Below the pieces are notes generated by a model. The model ran no database searches and was not told the origin of the DNA. It was given only the letters and a program-made list of their open reading frames with translations. From Tiliqua scincoides (lineage: Eukaryota > Chordata > Lepidosauria > Squamata > Scincidae), in NCBI RefSeq assembly GCF_035046505.1, contig NC_089824.1:32058274-32122273 (forward strand): a stretch of DNA of 64,000 bases. The letters run 5' to 3'. A program made the translations under genes and the position numbers. Numbering within the stretch: the first letter of the stretch is position 1; every line of letters starts with the position of its first letter. This document shows, piece after piece, positions 34,640 to 46,916 of the stretch.

Positions 34640-36245
34640 CTAACTGGTAAAACTGCTGGGTCAAGTTGCAAATTGATGGGGGGACCCATATAACAACCAA
34701 GGGATTCCTCAAAAACTGAAGCAAACTCCTTACAAATAGCCTCATAATCTTGTTGGCTCATACTATGGATCCCAGTAATTTGAATGCCCAATGGATCAAA
34801 CCATGCCAAACCTAAAAGGCTAGTTCGATGACCCTCTGCAATTATCAGATCCAGAAAGCCATCAAAGCCTCTATACTGAACTCTAAACTTACCAGTGCCC
34901 TGAACAGGGACATGGTTTCCTTGAAAATCTGTAACCACTAATCCAATGGGCTCCAAACAGGGGGCATTTCTAAGGTCTCTACAGAAATAATAGAAAGTGT
35001 CAACTTCCCAGAGTCAACTTCCATCACACAAGGGGACCCTTGAATTTCTACAGTTACATGTATTTTCTCTCGAGTAGTCAGCTCTGGACAGGATATATAG
35101 ATGTAGTATATGCCTCCTCCTGCCACACTGATTCCTGATGGACTTTCCCATTACGAACTCCCCATCTTCCTCACGTCCTCTAAAACTCTTACTACCACAT
35201 ATGCGAGCAATATGACCCCTCTTGCCACAAGTTCTGCAGTTCACCTCCCTGAATCGGCAATCACCTCCCCCAGAGCTTGCACACAGTCCCTGGTTGTTAA
35301 CATCAAGAATTCTCTGAGCCTTAGAACTAGGCACTGATGGATCCCAACGGTTGCTCCACTTTAGTCTCTCTTGCCAGATTCGCAGTATCTCCTCTCCCTC
35401 TGACCATTCCGACACGGCCTCTTCATGGCAGGCGCTTCCCAACTTCTGAGCAGCCCTTGGGCTATGAGAGGGATGGATATCTCTGGCAGTGCCTCTGCTT
35501 TTGCAAGAGCCAGAGCTTCCTTAACTGCTGCCTGAAATGTCAATTGCTCCTTAATAGAAAGATTCCTTTGTAATCTTTCATCACAAACAAACTGGTTAAA
35601 TAGTGTTTCCTCCAGGTCTGTAATTAACAGCTTTAGCTAATTGACGAAGTGCTGCCAAACAAGCAGCAACAGTCTCACCTTCCAGCTTGTCACATTTATA
35701 AAAAGCATGTCGGCATACAATACGAGATGGTTGAGGCAAAAAATGATTTTTTAGCAATGTCATAATGTCCTTATAAGCAATATTCCTCAGTTCCGTTGGA
35801 GCTGCCAAATTCTGGGCAATTTCAAAAGTAGCAGAGCCACACACATGCTGAACAAGACGGCCCGCTTCAAAGCAACGTTCATCACTCCATTTGCTACTAA
35901 AAAGAATTCAAGGCGTTCTGCATAAGTATCCCACCAAAGGCCTCAAGCTGGCCCTCAGTAGCCATTCTTCTCCCAACCTAAGAGGCAAGCTCTCCCAGAA
36001 CAGATCACTTCCATGCCTTACCAAATAACGCCAACCCAAGAGTGACCAGGAAATCCATTTATTACATTAGTTACAGAAGAGATAAAACACATAGGCACAG
36101 CCTTACTTAAATATCCCCAATGCTCCACCCCCCATTACCCTCTAATCCTACACACCTGTTCCAGACTCCTGAGCACAAGATCATTCCAACTACATTCAGC
36201 TGTTCTGCAGACTCCCCCAAATAATTAACCCTTCATACACAACAC
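34640..36245 (-). mobile_element. Ty3/gypsy LTR retrotransposon fossil, broken and truncated
   Basis: A decayed Metaviridae-type copy. On the minus strand the likely 5' LTR lies at about 36245-36025, with a TATA-like box and an AATAAA signal. It is followed by gag remnants (about 35970-35100, including a CCHC zinc knuckle CRTCGKRGHIARIC) and the start of pol near 35100-34640 (protease to the beginning of reverse transcriptase). The rest of pol and a 3' LTR are not present. It is interrupted in several places and not functional. The LINE pieces at 34.2-34.6 kb adjoin its truncated end. Confidence 0.85.
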
Positions 36246-36249
36246 AGAG

Positions 36250-37110
36250 GGACTCCTAAAAGCTCTTTGCACATTTAAAAAATATGGTTGCAATGCTAAG
36301 CATGTTTAGTTGAAAGCTAATTCTGTAAAAATCAATGAGACTTATTCAAAAATAAATGTAGGATAGGAGGACAGGCCATCCTATCACATAACACCAGTGC
36401 TGATGCAACCCTGCCATGAAGGCATGCATTACATCCTATGGTGTTGGGATGAACAGGGAGCCTCCTCAGGATAAGGGAACTTTTGTTCTCTTACACCCAA
36501 GTAAGCTCCCTGTCACCCTATGAGTCTACCTGGATCTGTGCCAGCTCATGGCACAAGTTCAAATGGACCCAAGGGGATGTGGCATATTAGCAGTGCCGTT
36601 GTGGCCTTTGACCACCACCATGCTTCTTGGTGGTTCCCAACAGATTGTTGTTTTAAAAAGTAGGTCCTGATACTGTGAAAGGTTTGGGAACCACTGACCT
36701 AAGTCACAACTAGATAGCAGGAATCAGCCACATCCTGCCCCTTTACTGTGAGGGGGGGGGGGGGAGAAGAAAAAGAGAAATTTAAACTAGCACAGCTTCA
36801 CTGTCAGGAGAAGGCAACCATTTCTTTCAATTACATCACACCCTGCCCCAACAGAAACACAACACCAAAGCATTAAATAATGTATTGCAAGCATATACAA
36901 AGTTAAGTTGTTTTTTTAAATCCATCATTCTCAAGAAAGAAATGCACAGAAAATCTCCTCCATTTCCAAGAAGAGGCAAAGAGGTCCATCTCTACCCACC
37001 TCCAATATCCAATCCAGCTTCCTGTCTCCTGCAGCAGCTATTCTAGAGGATTTGACTTCAACCTCTGAGTTTGACTCTAACCTTGTCTCTTTCGGAATCA
37101 TAAATAATAT
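36250..37110. other. Intergenic stretch with MITE pieces and poly-G
   Basis: Holds a diverged MITE at about 36375-36550, a very short hAT-type MITE at about 36637-36697 and a G-run near 36751. No gene seen. Confidence 0.5.
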
Positions 37111-37386
37111 TAAGGGTGCAATTCTAACTCACTTTCCAACACTGACATCAGGGCAATGCAGCTTCTAGGTAAGGAAACAAACATTCCCTTACTTTGAGGA
37201 GGTCTCCGTGAATGCCACCAACTGCAGGATGCAGCACATGTCCCATTGGCACTGCTATGTAATTGCCTGTGGAACATACCGTTGCACTAATGCAACCCCA
37301 GTAGGAACAGGGGTCTCATTCAGCCCACTTTTGATAATTTTCTATTGTTTCTTGGGTGAATTGGGCTAGTTAAAACCCACAGTTAC

Positions 37387-38150
37387 ATGTGGGGAACACA
37401 ATGTAAGCTCCCCCTCACAGTTTCAGGTGTTGCCTTGTCTCTGGTCTAAGTGAAAGGGTATTTATCACCTCTGTTGTTAGGTGATGACAATAGCAAAATG
37501 TCTGAGCCATTTGAAAGCCATTTGAAAGCCAACAGGCTTTTTTTACTGCTGGATCCTAGCAACACTTAATGTGTTTATTAGGAAAAATGTTGATGAGTCA
37601 GGTTTGATTTGTAGCTGACTGTTTAGCAGAAATCAAACCTCAGTCATTTGGAAATTCTCGCCCTCCCCGCTATGCTTTTTGTTGCTTATAACCAAAAAGT
37701 CTGTGCAAAAACTGCATAATCCTTCACTGCTTGACTTCACAGCACAAAGAAATAAACTTTTTCAGTTTTTCTCTCCCAAAGCCTTCTTTTTCAAAGATCT
37801 ATGGGAAAGAGCTATTTCCAACACTGTAAAAACATAGTGACTGAGCTGTTGCAGATCCAGCTCAATGTTAAAGGGGTGGGTGGGTTTCAAGCTATTTACA
37901 TGTCAGCCAAAGATCATGTAGCACCCCCTCTTTGAGAGGTTTTGTTTTTTAGTGAAGACCTCTGTCTCTAGGTCCTGAGAGTATTTTTTTTTTTTTGGGG
38001 GGGGGGGGGGAGGTAGCTATCCGGCTCTGTTGTAAGCCTGCAAAACACCTCAGCTGCTGTTTTAGCAGCTAGCTCACCTTGTAATAAAGGGGTTTTCTTT
38101 TCTCCAGAGCATTCAAGGGTCACAGGGATTCACCTCCTCCTTGAAGCTTG
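37387..38150 (+). mobile_element. Possible solo LTR (fossil)
   Basis: A single-copy block beginning TGTGGGGAACACAATGTAAG with an AATAAA-type signal near 38083 and a run of T and G at about 37986-38011. The arrangement resembles a retroviral-type LTR, but no matching second copy or internal region is present and the ends are guesses. Confidence 0.3.
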
Positions 38151-38235
38151 TGCTTCTGAAAAATTAGTGGGGGTGAAAGATACATAGACTATCGTTATTT
38201 GCTTTACCCAGGCTTCGTGCACTGGAGAGGACACT

Positions 38236-38300
38236 CTGTTCCAGAACCACCATTCAGAGCGCGATACCATAGCCTTCCGAGACTGAAGGATGCCAACAGC
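38236..38300 (+). mobile_element. LINE 3' end fragment
   Basis: GTTCCAGAACCACCATTCAG, a GAGCGCGATACC block and CGAGACTGAAGGATGCCAAC match the 3' end of the twin-primed LINE at 22810-22876. Confidence 0.75.
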
Positions 38301-38479
38301 TATTGCTTTTGGTTGCCATTATTTCATTATGGATTCTAATGAAGATTCATATCTTGATCATAGTATCTCCTCTTCAAAACTAACACTAAAGTCAGGTCAA
38401 TGCTTAAACTATATATTGAAGACTTAGGTTTGATTGACCCATGGCAAGCTTTGCATCCTTCAGATAGTTCCTTGCATCT

Positions 38480-38935
38480 CCTTACAAGGAAGCCGCGTCG
38501 GCGCAAGGAGATTCCCGGCCAAGTCTTGCGTTGGTCCAGCTGGGCTGACGCAAGAATAAAAGGTAGGCGTGGGGGAGGCGGAGACGAGGAGGAAGGGAGG
38601 CGTTCTTGGGCAGGGGAGGGTGGGCAGTGAGTGGCCCTGGAGGCGGGCGGGCAGGAAGAGGGAGGTGGGGCTGGGATCCGGCAGTTATGTGGATCCCAAT
38701 CCCCATTCCCGGATTCAAGCAGCCGCCCCGCTCTTCTCGAACTTGTGCCACCTCCAGAGGTGGCACAAGTCTGAGAAGACCCATTGGGGCCAGCAGCACT
38801 TACCCAGGGGTAAGGGGAAAAATTTCCCTTTGCCTCTGGGTAAGACGCTTTTGGTCACAATCCTGTGCTGGATACAGCACAAGCCTCTTGGCTTGCTTGT
38901 TCCAGCGCAGGATAGGATTGTGTCCATAGTCTGGA
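38480..38935. mobile_element. GC-rich palindromic repeat
   Basis: Foldback arms GAACTTGTGCCACCTCCAG and its inverse near 38737-38785, then GGTAAGGGGAAAAATTTCCC and a closing GCAGGATAGGATTGTG of the MITE type. High CG content makes it look like a CpG island, but the inverted arms and family ends favour a repeat. Open frames in it are not credible genes. Confidence 0.6.
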
Positions 38936-38939
38936 ATTC

Positions 38940-39440
38940 AACTCTCTAGATATGCTTCATCAGTGCTTGAGTTACTTGGTAAATATATCTTAAGACTATT
39001 TGGGGATTGATGGAGATTTTAATGATACACCAGATCCTAATTTAGACTGAAGTACCCCTTTATGCGGAACCCACTCTTTGATGATGGAAACATTTAGAGC
39101 CTATTAAGGAGAATTGGGTTTCATTGATCTGTGCCATGCACTATGATTAAAGGAAATGGAGTGCCTACTTATTTCTTCAGTTCACCATAATTGTTTTTGA
39201 TTAGATTATTTTCTCATATCAGTCTCTTTTTTAGTAAACATTAGAGCATGTGAAATAGATGTGATCATGCTCCTATTGCATTAACTTGTCAACTTTTAGG
39301 TGATTACAACACAGCAGCCATGGCATTTTCACATTTCCCTTTTAAGTGCTAAAGATTTCAAAATTTGAATGGAACACTATAGACCTATCCCTTTAATGAA
39401 TATTGCTACAGAGATAGTGATTAATATGTTAATTAAAGTT
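38940..39440. other. AT-rich intergenic stretch
   Basis: No gene, repeat family or regulatory motif that I can support. Confidence 0.4.
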
Positions 39441-42400
39441 TACATAAGAACATAACAACATAAGAACATAACAACAGCCCCACTGGATCAGGCCATAGGC
39501 CCATCTAGTCCAGCTTCCTGTATCTCACAGCAGCCCACCAAATGCCCCAGGGAGCACACCAGATAACAAGAGACCTCATCCTGGTGCCTTCCCTTGCATC
39601 TGGCATTCTGACATAGCCCATTTCTAAAATCAGGAAGTTGCACATACGCATCATGGCTTGTAACCCGTAATGGAGTTTTCCTCCAGAAACTTTTACAATT
39701 CTCTTTTAAAGGCGTCCAGGCTTGATGCCATCACCACATCCTGTGGCAAGGAGCTCCACAGACCAACCACACGCTTAGTAAAGAAATATTTTTCTTTTAT
39801 CTGTTCTAACTCTCCCAACATTCAATTTTAGTGAATGTCCCCTGGTTCTGGTGTTATGGGAGAGTGCAAAGAGCATCTCCCTATCCACTCTGTCCATCCC
39901 CTGCATAATTTTGTATGTCTCAATCATGACCCCCTCAGGCGTCTCTTTTCTAGGCTGAAGAGGCCCAAACGCTGTAGCCTTTCCTCATAAGGAAGGTACC
40001 CCAGCCCAGTAATCATCTTAGTCGCTCTCTTTTGCACCTTTTCCATTTCCACTATGTCTTTTTTGAGATGCAGCGACCAGAACTGGACACAATACTCCAG
40101 GTGTGGCCTTACCATAGATTTGTACAACGGCATTATAATATTAGCCGTTTTGTTCTCAATACCTTTTCTAATGATCCCAAGCATAGAATTGGCCTTCCTC
40201 ACTGCCGCAGCACATTGGGTCGACACTTTCATCGACCTGTCCACCACCACCCCAAGATCTCTCTCCTGATCTGTCACAGATAGCTCAGAACCCAACAGCC
40301 TATATGTTTTGATTTTTTGCCCCAATGTGCATGACTTTACACTTACTGACATTGAAGCGCATCTGCCATTTTGCTGCCCATTCTGCCAGTCTGGAGAGAT
40401 CCTTCTGGAGCTCCTCACAATCACTTCTGGTCTTCACCACTCGGAAAAGTTTGGTGTCATCTGCAAACTTAGCCACCTCACTGCTCAACCCTGTCTCCAG
40501 GTCATTTATGAAGAGGTTGAAAAGCACTGGTCCCAGGACAGATCCTTGGGGCACACCGCTTTTCACCTCTCTCCATTGTGAAAATTGCCCATTGACACCC
40601 ACTCTCTGCTTCCTGGCCTCCAACCAGTTCTCAATCCATGAGAGGACCTGTCCTCTAATTCCCTGACTGTGGAGTTTTTTCAGTAGCCTTTGGTGAGGGA
40701 CCGTGTCAAACGCCTTCTGAAAGTCCAGATATATAATGTCCACGGGTTCTCCCGCATCCACATGCCTGTTGACCTTTTCAAAGAATTCTATAAGGTTCGT
40801 GAGGCAAGACTTACCCTTACAGAAGCCATGCTGATTCTCCCTCAGCAAGGCCTGTTCGTCTATGTGTTTTGAAATTCTATCTTTGATGAGGCATTCCACC
40901 ATCTTACCCGATATAGAAGTTAGGCTGACCGGCCTATAGTTTCCTGGGTCCCCCCTCTTTCCCTTTTTAAAGATCGGTGTGACATTTGCTATCCTCCAAT
41001 CTTCTGGCACCATGGCTGTTTTGAGGGACAAGTTGCATATTTTAGTCAAGAGATCAGCAACTTCATTCTTCAATTCCTTAATCACTCTTGGGTGGATGCC
41101 ATCAGGGCCCGGTGAGTTATTGATCTTTAATTTAACAATGAGGTCTGAAACATCTTCTCCTTTAACCTCTATCTGACTTAATTCCTTGGTCAGGAGGGGC
41201 CGTTCAGGCAGCGGTATCTGCCCGAGGTCTTCTGCCGTGAAGACAGATGCAAAGAACTCATTTAATTTCTCTGCCATCTCTAAGTCTCCTTTTATCTCCC
41301 CTTTCCCTCCCTCACCATCCAGAGGGCCAACCGCTTCTCTGGCGGGTTTCCTGCTTCTAACATATTTGAAGAAGCTTTTATTATTCCCCTTAATGTTGCT
41401 GGCCATGCGTTCCTCATAGTCTCGCTTGGCCTCCCCTATCACCTTCTTACATTTCTTTTGCCACAGTTTATGATCCTTTTTATTCTCCTCATTAGGGCAA
41501 GACTTCCATTTATGCTTCCTTGCCCTTTACAGCCTTCTGGATTTAGTGGAACTCTTCTTTCTTTGCGGTATACACTTCTGCTGGGCCTCTATTACTGTTG
41601 TTTTAAGCAGTCTCCATGCACTCTGGAGAGATTGGACTCTTTTTACCTTCCCTTTCAACCTCCTTCTAACCAGCCTCCTCATTTGAGGGAAGTCCGCCCG
41701 TCAGAAGTCAAGGGTTTTTGTGAGAGATTTGCCTGCTATTCTTTCCCCGACGTGCATGTCGAAACGGATCGCAGCATGATCACTGTTCCCCAACAGCTCC
41801 GTAACATTGACATCTCTAACCAAGTCCTGTGTACCGCACAATATTAAATCCAGAGTCACCTGTCCTCTGGTGGGCTCCATGACTAGCTGCTCTAAGGCAC
41901 AGTCATTTAGCATGTCAAGGAATCCGGTCTCCTTTTTGTGACCAGAACACAAATTGACCCAGTCTATATGAGGATAATTGAAGTCCCCCATGATTACAAC
42001 CCTGTCCCTCCTTGTCACCTCCCTGATCTGTTTCCTCATTTCAAGGTCCCCTTCCGATTTCTGGTCTAAAGGACGATAGTACGCCCCCAGTATTACATCG
42101 CTCCACAGGCCTGGTAATTTAACCCACAGAGATTCTACGGTGGAGTCGGACCCTCCTTCAATCTCTACTTGGATTCGATCCCTTCCTTAACATAAACGGC
42201 CAACCCACCTCCAACATGCCCCTGCCTGTCCCTCCTGTAGAGTTTACAGCCCGGGATTGCGGCATCCCACTGATTCTCCGCATTCCACCAGGTTTCTGTT
42301 ATGCCCACTATGTCAATGTTTTCCTTTGTCACCAGACATTCCAGTTCTCCCATCTTTGCTCGGAGACTTCGGGCATTCGCATAAAAGCATTTGTACACGG

Positions 42401-43270
42401 AATGCCCCAGGATGGGCTGCTTATTCGCTCCTTTGTCCCCGCATCCTCTCACTGTGCCAAACCATCTATCACATCCCATCACACTACCATTCCCAATTTC
42501 TTCTCCTACTCTGCCTTTGTCTTGTTGTTCTCTAACTTCCCCATCCTCGTCCCAAGGAGATGAGGAGTCCCCAACCGGATGCCCCTCGGCTCCTGTCGGC
42601 CTTCCCCCAGGGATCAGTTTAAAAGCTGCTCTGCCACCTTTTTAATGTTATGCGCCATCAGTCTGGTTCCATTCTGGTTCAAGTGAAGCCCGTCCCTCTT
42701 GTACAGGCCCCATTTGTCCCAAAACGTTTCCCAGTGCCTAACGAATCTAAACCCCTCCTCCCTATACCACTGTCTCATCCACGCATTGAGACCCCTGATC
42801 TCCGCCTGCCTAGCTGGCCCTGTACGTGGAACAGGTAGCACTTCAGAGAACGCTACCCTTGAGGTCCTGGCTTTCAGCTTCCTACCTAATAGCCTAAATT
42901 TGGCCTCCAGGACCTCCCAGCTACACTTGCCCACGTCGTTGGTGCCGACATGCACCACAACCGCTACCTCCTCCCCAGCACTGTCTACCAGCCTGTCTAG
43001 ATGAGAAGTGATGTCCGCAACCTTTGCACCAGGCAGGCAAGTCGCCATGCGGTCCTCACATCCGTCGCAAACCCCCCTCTCTATGTTTCTAATAATCAAA
43101 TCACCCACTACAAGAAGCCCCCGACCCCCCCTCCTGCTGAGGAGTATCCTGAGTGCATTCAGATACAGGCCTGTCACCTGGAGAAGGGGTCCCCCCTAGG
43201 GGATTGTTTCCCTCCTCTCCAGGATGGAATCCTCCAGCCCCAAGGCTCACAGGATGGCAGGCACTAGCTT
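39440..43270 (-). mobile_element. Nearly full-length CR1 LINE, with ORF1 and ORF2
   Basis: The 3' end at 39440 shows octamer repeats (CATAAGAACATAACAA on the plus strand). ORF1 at 43177-42614 is the esterase-like (SGNH) CR1 ORF1: VVHVGTNDVGK and DGLHLNQNGTRLMAHN. ORF2 has the endonuclease (about 42482-41701: YANARSLRAKMGELECL, VVIMGDFNYPHIDW, GNSDHAAIRF), then reverse transcriptase (41442-40300, 380 codons open: NNSPGPDGIHPRVIKEL, YLDFQKAFDTVPH, GVPQGSVLGP, KFADDTKLF) and the C-terminal domain to about 39924. ORF2 is in at least four pieces, with frame changes near 42.05-42.16, 41.45-41.70 and 40.30-40.42 kb, so it cannot make a complete ORF2 protein. The 5' leader may extend to about 44.2 kb. 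Confidence 0.93.
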
Positions 43271-44225
43271 TATACCCCTAGCTAGCTCCTCCTCCCTCCC
43301 TCCTTGCTGATTGAAAGGGGGGCTGGTCTTCCCAGGTGAGATTACAAAAGCTCAGGAAGACAAAAGGCTGTTGATGGGCTTAATCCACTCTGCAGGCCCC
43401 TGAATGGGTTGCTTGGATTAGCCTAATGGGGCTCTTATCACCTCCTAAAGGTCAATGACTATGCTAAATTGCCCTGTCTGGTTGGGAACTGGCCCTTCCT
43501 AGGTTCTTACCCTCCTAGTTCAGTTCTCTTAGGCTGGACTGTTCTTTAACCTCAAGCTAGTTTTTATTTGAGTTTGTTTATTTATTTATTTATTTATTTC
43601 TCGCTCTCACCTAGATCCTGTGTCCCAATTTACTGAAATGTTTAGATTATGTTCTAACTTAGATTAAGTTTAACTTGGGTTAAGTATAGGGTTAATTTAA
43701 AACAAAGTAGAAAAACTTGCTTTCCACTTTATCCTCCTCTGTTTTATTTATTTTCTCAAGTGCCTGACCCTTGAGCTCTTACTCATGAGTAGGACTCTGC
43801 TCCTGCTCAGAGCAGACCTATGTACACACCTATGTATTTATTTTTATTGCCCTCACCTAGCTCCTGTGTCCCAACTAGCTGGACCTTAGATTCCCTCCCT
43901 TAGGTTAGATTAGGTGCTAACTTAGGTAAAGTTTAGGTAAAGCTAAATTTCAATGTTGATTTAAGGTTGATTTAAAGTTAGAAGACAAGGAGTTGGAAAG
44001 ACAAAGAGTTAGAAAGAGTACACTTACCTTCTCATCGTCGTCCTCTCCTTCTCCAAAACTCAGAGGTCTACTTGCCTTTTCCTCGCCCAGATACCAAACC
44101 CCTTACCTGGCACTTTGTTCCCAGAGGCACTTGGTGTCCCAGTTCTGTAGAGAGGGTATTAGAGACTTGGTAAATGTTAATCAAGTAGGGATTATAGAAG
44201 GCAGGCAATAATCTTAGTTGAGTTG
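43271..44225. other. Possible CR1 5' leader and low-complexity sequence
   Basis: Adjacent to the 5' side of the CR1. TTTA repeats occur near 43575-43602 and again near 43840, each followed by a related 'CTCACCTAG-TCCTGTGTCCCAA' stretch (43605 and 43853), so it contains a tandem or duplicated unit. No gene. Confidence 0.4.
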
Positions 44226-44616
44226 TTGGCTTGATCACAACTGTTTGGGTGAGCCCAACATCAAGCAGTCCACCTTTTCAACAGCACTACTTCTGCTGAG
44301 GTGTCACTTTGAAGTTCAGCAACTGGTGGTGGTGCTGGAAGAACCCAATTATCATGCAGGCTGGATAAAGAGCTTCCTTTGCTAAAGGGCCTTGTTTATG
44401 TTTGACACCCCAGGAGCTTGCATTTAAGTGGCACCAGGATGCCACTCACCAAACAACTGAGCAGAATACTGGAATGGATTAATTCTAATGTTTTGGGTAC
44501 TACAGAGCAGATCTCCCAGCAAAGTGAAATTCATTTATAATTATCTGCACTTCACTTCTCTCAATGTTACTATAGCATTGCCTGTACTTTTAAGGCAAGG
44601 TGGCTATTGTGTAAGG

Positions 44617-44786
44617 CAGTGGTTCCCAAACTTTTTCCGACTGGCAGCTCCCTTGAACTACAGGGCCACTGGCAGTGGCTCACCATTAGGGCTACAATTC
44701 TATCAGTTCTTCATGAGGATTCCACAGTTCCCCTGCCTGGTGTCCACAGCTCCTTGGGGAGCCACAGCTCAGTTTGGGAACCACAG
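44617..44786. mobile_element. hAT-type MITE
   Basis: 170 bp with ends CAGTGGTTCCCAAACTTTTT and AGTTTGGGAACCACAG. The 8-bp flanks GTGTAAGG and GCATAAGG agree at 6 of 8 positions. Confidence 0.8.
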
Positions 44787-44813
44787 GCATAAGGATATAT
44801 CCAGATGGCAGTC

Positions 44814-45140
44814 ATAAGAACATATGAAGAGCCCCACATGCCCTCCTCCTCCACTTTAAAAAAAATAGTGGAGAAGCAGGCAGCCCCCAGTGTGGCATGG
44901 AAAGACTCATGGCCACCCTTGGAGCTTTTTTGTGTTTCCCTGAGGGCCGCCTGTCCTCCTCCACTATTTTTTTTAAAGGAGAGGAGGGCGGGCAGTGGCA
45001 CTTGCAGTGGGGGCACAACTGGGTGGGGGGAGCAATTTTGCTGGCCCTCCCATGTGGCACCCTGGGGCTTTTGCCTCTCCTGTCCCCTAGGAACACCACT
45101 GATCTGCCATTTTGCTGCCCATTCTTCCAATCTGAAGGGG
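44814..45140 (-). mobile_element. CR1-derived composite fragment
   Basis: The left end (CATAAGAACATATGAAGAGC) is the CR1 3' tail and the right end (GATCTGCCATTTTGCTGCCC) matches the interior of CR1 near 40360-40385. Between them lies a palindromic insert, with CTCCTCCACTTTAAAAAAAA and its near inverse around 44845 and 44960. Confidence 0.55.
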
Positions 45141-45810
45141 GGGGGTGCGTGCGTGTATGTCTGTGCAGGTGCATGCATGCAACATTACAAGTTCACATAC
45201 TACCAGAAAGCCAGTATGCTGGTCTTCTTGCGGCCCCTGCCAATCCCCTGCAGGTGGTGGCAATTGCAGGACCACTATGTACCCTTTTAAAAAGCACTCT
45301 TCCTTAAGACCCATCAATAACAGGCTATTTTCTTTTGCAGAAGGCCTCCATGGGCCCCCAATTTGGACTAAGGGTCATGGTGCATAGGAGTCATGGGACT
45401 AAGGGTCATGGAGATAGGCAGCTCTGCCTTTCCATCACTGCCACAGCTTGATCTAAACTGCCTTCCCAAAGCTGCTACTAACCACAGAGGAGAAAACTTG
45501 CAGACACAAAATTTTGCCCTTCTGCAATTAATAGCAAATCTGTGGGAAAGGATTTACACTGGAGAATTGGTGTGGAGGGCCAAAAGTTAATCTCCCCTTC
45601 CATCATGCTGTGGCTTCAGTCCAGATTGCTCTACTCTGTTCAAAAGAGAAAACAGTATCTGAAGTTCTAACCACAGCACTCTTATGTGGCATTTAGTCTG
45701 GCCTTGAGTTTATTGCAAAAGAACCAGCCCATACAAGCCATGACCATAGAGACATAATCAGGTGCGCAAATCTGCAGAGAATATAAATGCAGGAAATCTA
45801 TGCCACATGG

Positions 45811-45998
45811 CAGTGGTTCCTAAACTATGAGCCATGGGTGCCCAAGGAGTCGTGGACACCAGCCAGGGGAGCCATGCAATCCTTGCAAAAAACTGCCCAT
45901 CCTATACAATGTATAGGACTGTAGCCCTAATGGGGAGCTGTGGCCAATGGACCAGTAGGTCAAGGGAGCCGCTAGTCAAAAAAGATTGGGAACCACTG
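45811..45998. mobile_element. hAT-type MITE
   Basis: 188 bp with ends CAGTGGTTCCTAAACTATGA and GATTGGGAACCACTG. The 8-bp flanks CCACATGG and CCATGTGG agree at 6 of 8 positions. Confidence 0.75.
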
Positions 45999-46505
45999 CC
46001 ATGTGGGATTAGGGAGAGAAATGTGACAAACAAAGAATCTTGTTCTTTGGGGGTTACAAAATGAAGGTTGAACCAAATCTCATTCTAACCTGGGGGCAAC
46101 CACAGAACTCAAATTCACACAAGTCACAACGTCAACAGGGAATCTCCATCTCCTAATGCAGCATCTCACTAAATTCCAGTTGCATCTGCTGGGCAGATTC
46201 ACCAGGTATCTTCTTCTGCCCTTAAAGATACCTTCGCACTGCCACTTGCAGTTTGGTCCTTGTGCAGCACTTTGGGTTTTGCCCCAAATTGCAGCCAGTT
46301 TAAAGTCAGGTATGACTCAAAACATTTTCCGTCCAAATACCATTGCTAGTTTTATTTGTGAAGCCTACTTCTTAAAACACGATAAACAGCCTTATTGACG
46401 CTCATATCGAAGTAGATCACAAATTCCTTGGAATGCCACAAAATTGCCACCAATATGAACTCTTGAATGATGCCTGTGCCTGATTCTGAATGCAACACCT
46501 TCAGC

Positions 46506-46604
46506 CAGTGGCATAGTTAGAGGGGGTACAAAGCACGAGGTTTCGCAGATGGAAAGGCTCCGTGCAAAATTTAGTGCTTTGCACCCCCTCTAGCTACACC
46601 ACTA
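46506..46604. mobile_element. Short hAT-type MITE
   Basis: 99 bp between exact CCTTCAGC duplications (46498-46505 and 46605-46612). Left arm CAGTGGCATAGTTAGAGGGG, right arm CCCCCTCTAGCTACACCACT. Internally deleted relative of the element at 8217-8436. Confidence 0.9.
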
Positions 46605-46813
46605 CCTTCAGCTCCTAGGATAGGAGCCCTTCTTTGAACCCCAATGACTGAGGACAAACAGCACAATCTTGTGTGTCTACTCAGAAGTAACCTGTGTTGC
46701 ATTCAATAGGGCTTACACCCAGGTGAGTGTGCACAGGATTGCAGCCTTACTCAGGGTGTGGTTACTGGTCCCAGAGGAAAAGTTACCAGCACCACAAGGC
46801 TGGGTTGCTTGTC

Positions 46814-46916
46814 ATAAGAACATAAGAACATAAGAACAGCCCCACTGGATCAGGCCATAGGCCCATCTAGTCCAGCTTCCTGTATCTCACAGCAGCCCAC
46901 CAAATGCTCCAGGATT
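46814..46916 (-). mobile_element. CR1 LINE 3' tail
   Basis: CATAAGAACATAAGAACATA, then GCCCATCTAGTCCAGCTTCC and CACAGCAGCCCACCAAATGC. About 100 bp, very 5'-truncated. Confidence 0.9.

Noticed and set aside
38569-38949. 126-codon plus-strand frame
   Set aside because: Lies in a GC-rich foldback repeat; parallel frames exist in other phases and on the other strand.
40300-41442. 380-codon open frame as a possible host gene
   Set aside because: It is CR1 reverse transcriptase, inside an element with CR1 ORF1, endonuclease and 3' end.
42614-43177. Esterase-like protein as a host hydrolase
   Set aside because: GTND and DGLHLN blocks belong to CR1 ORF1, in place directly upstream of ORF2.
45145-45387. 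Open frames at 44.7-45.4 kb on both strands
   Set aside because: They overlap CR1-derived and palindromic sequence, with no splice support or similarity.
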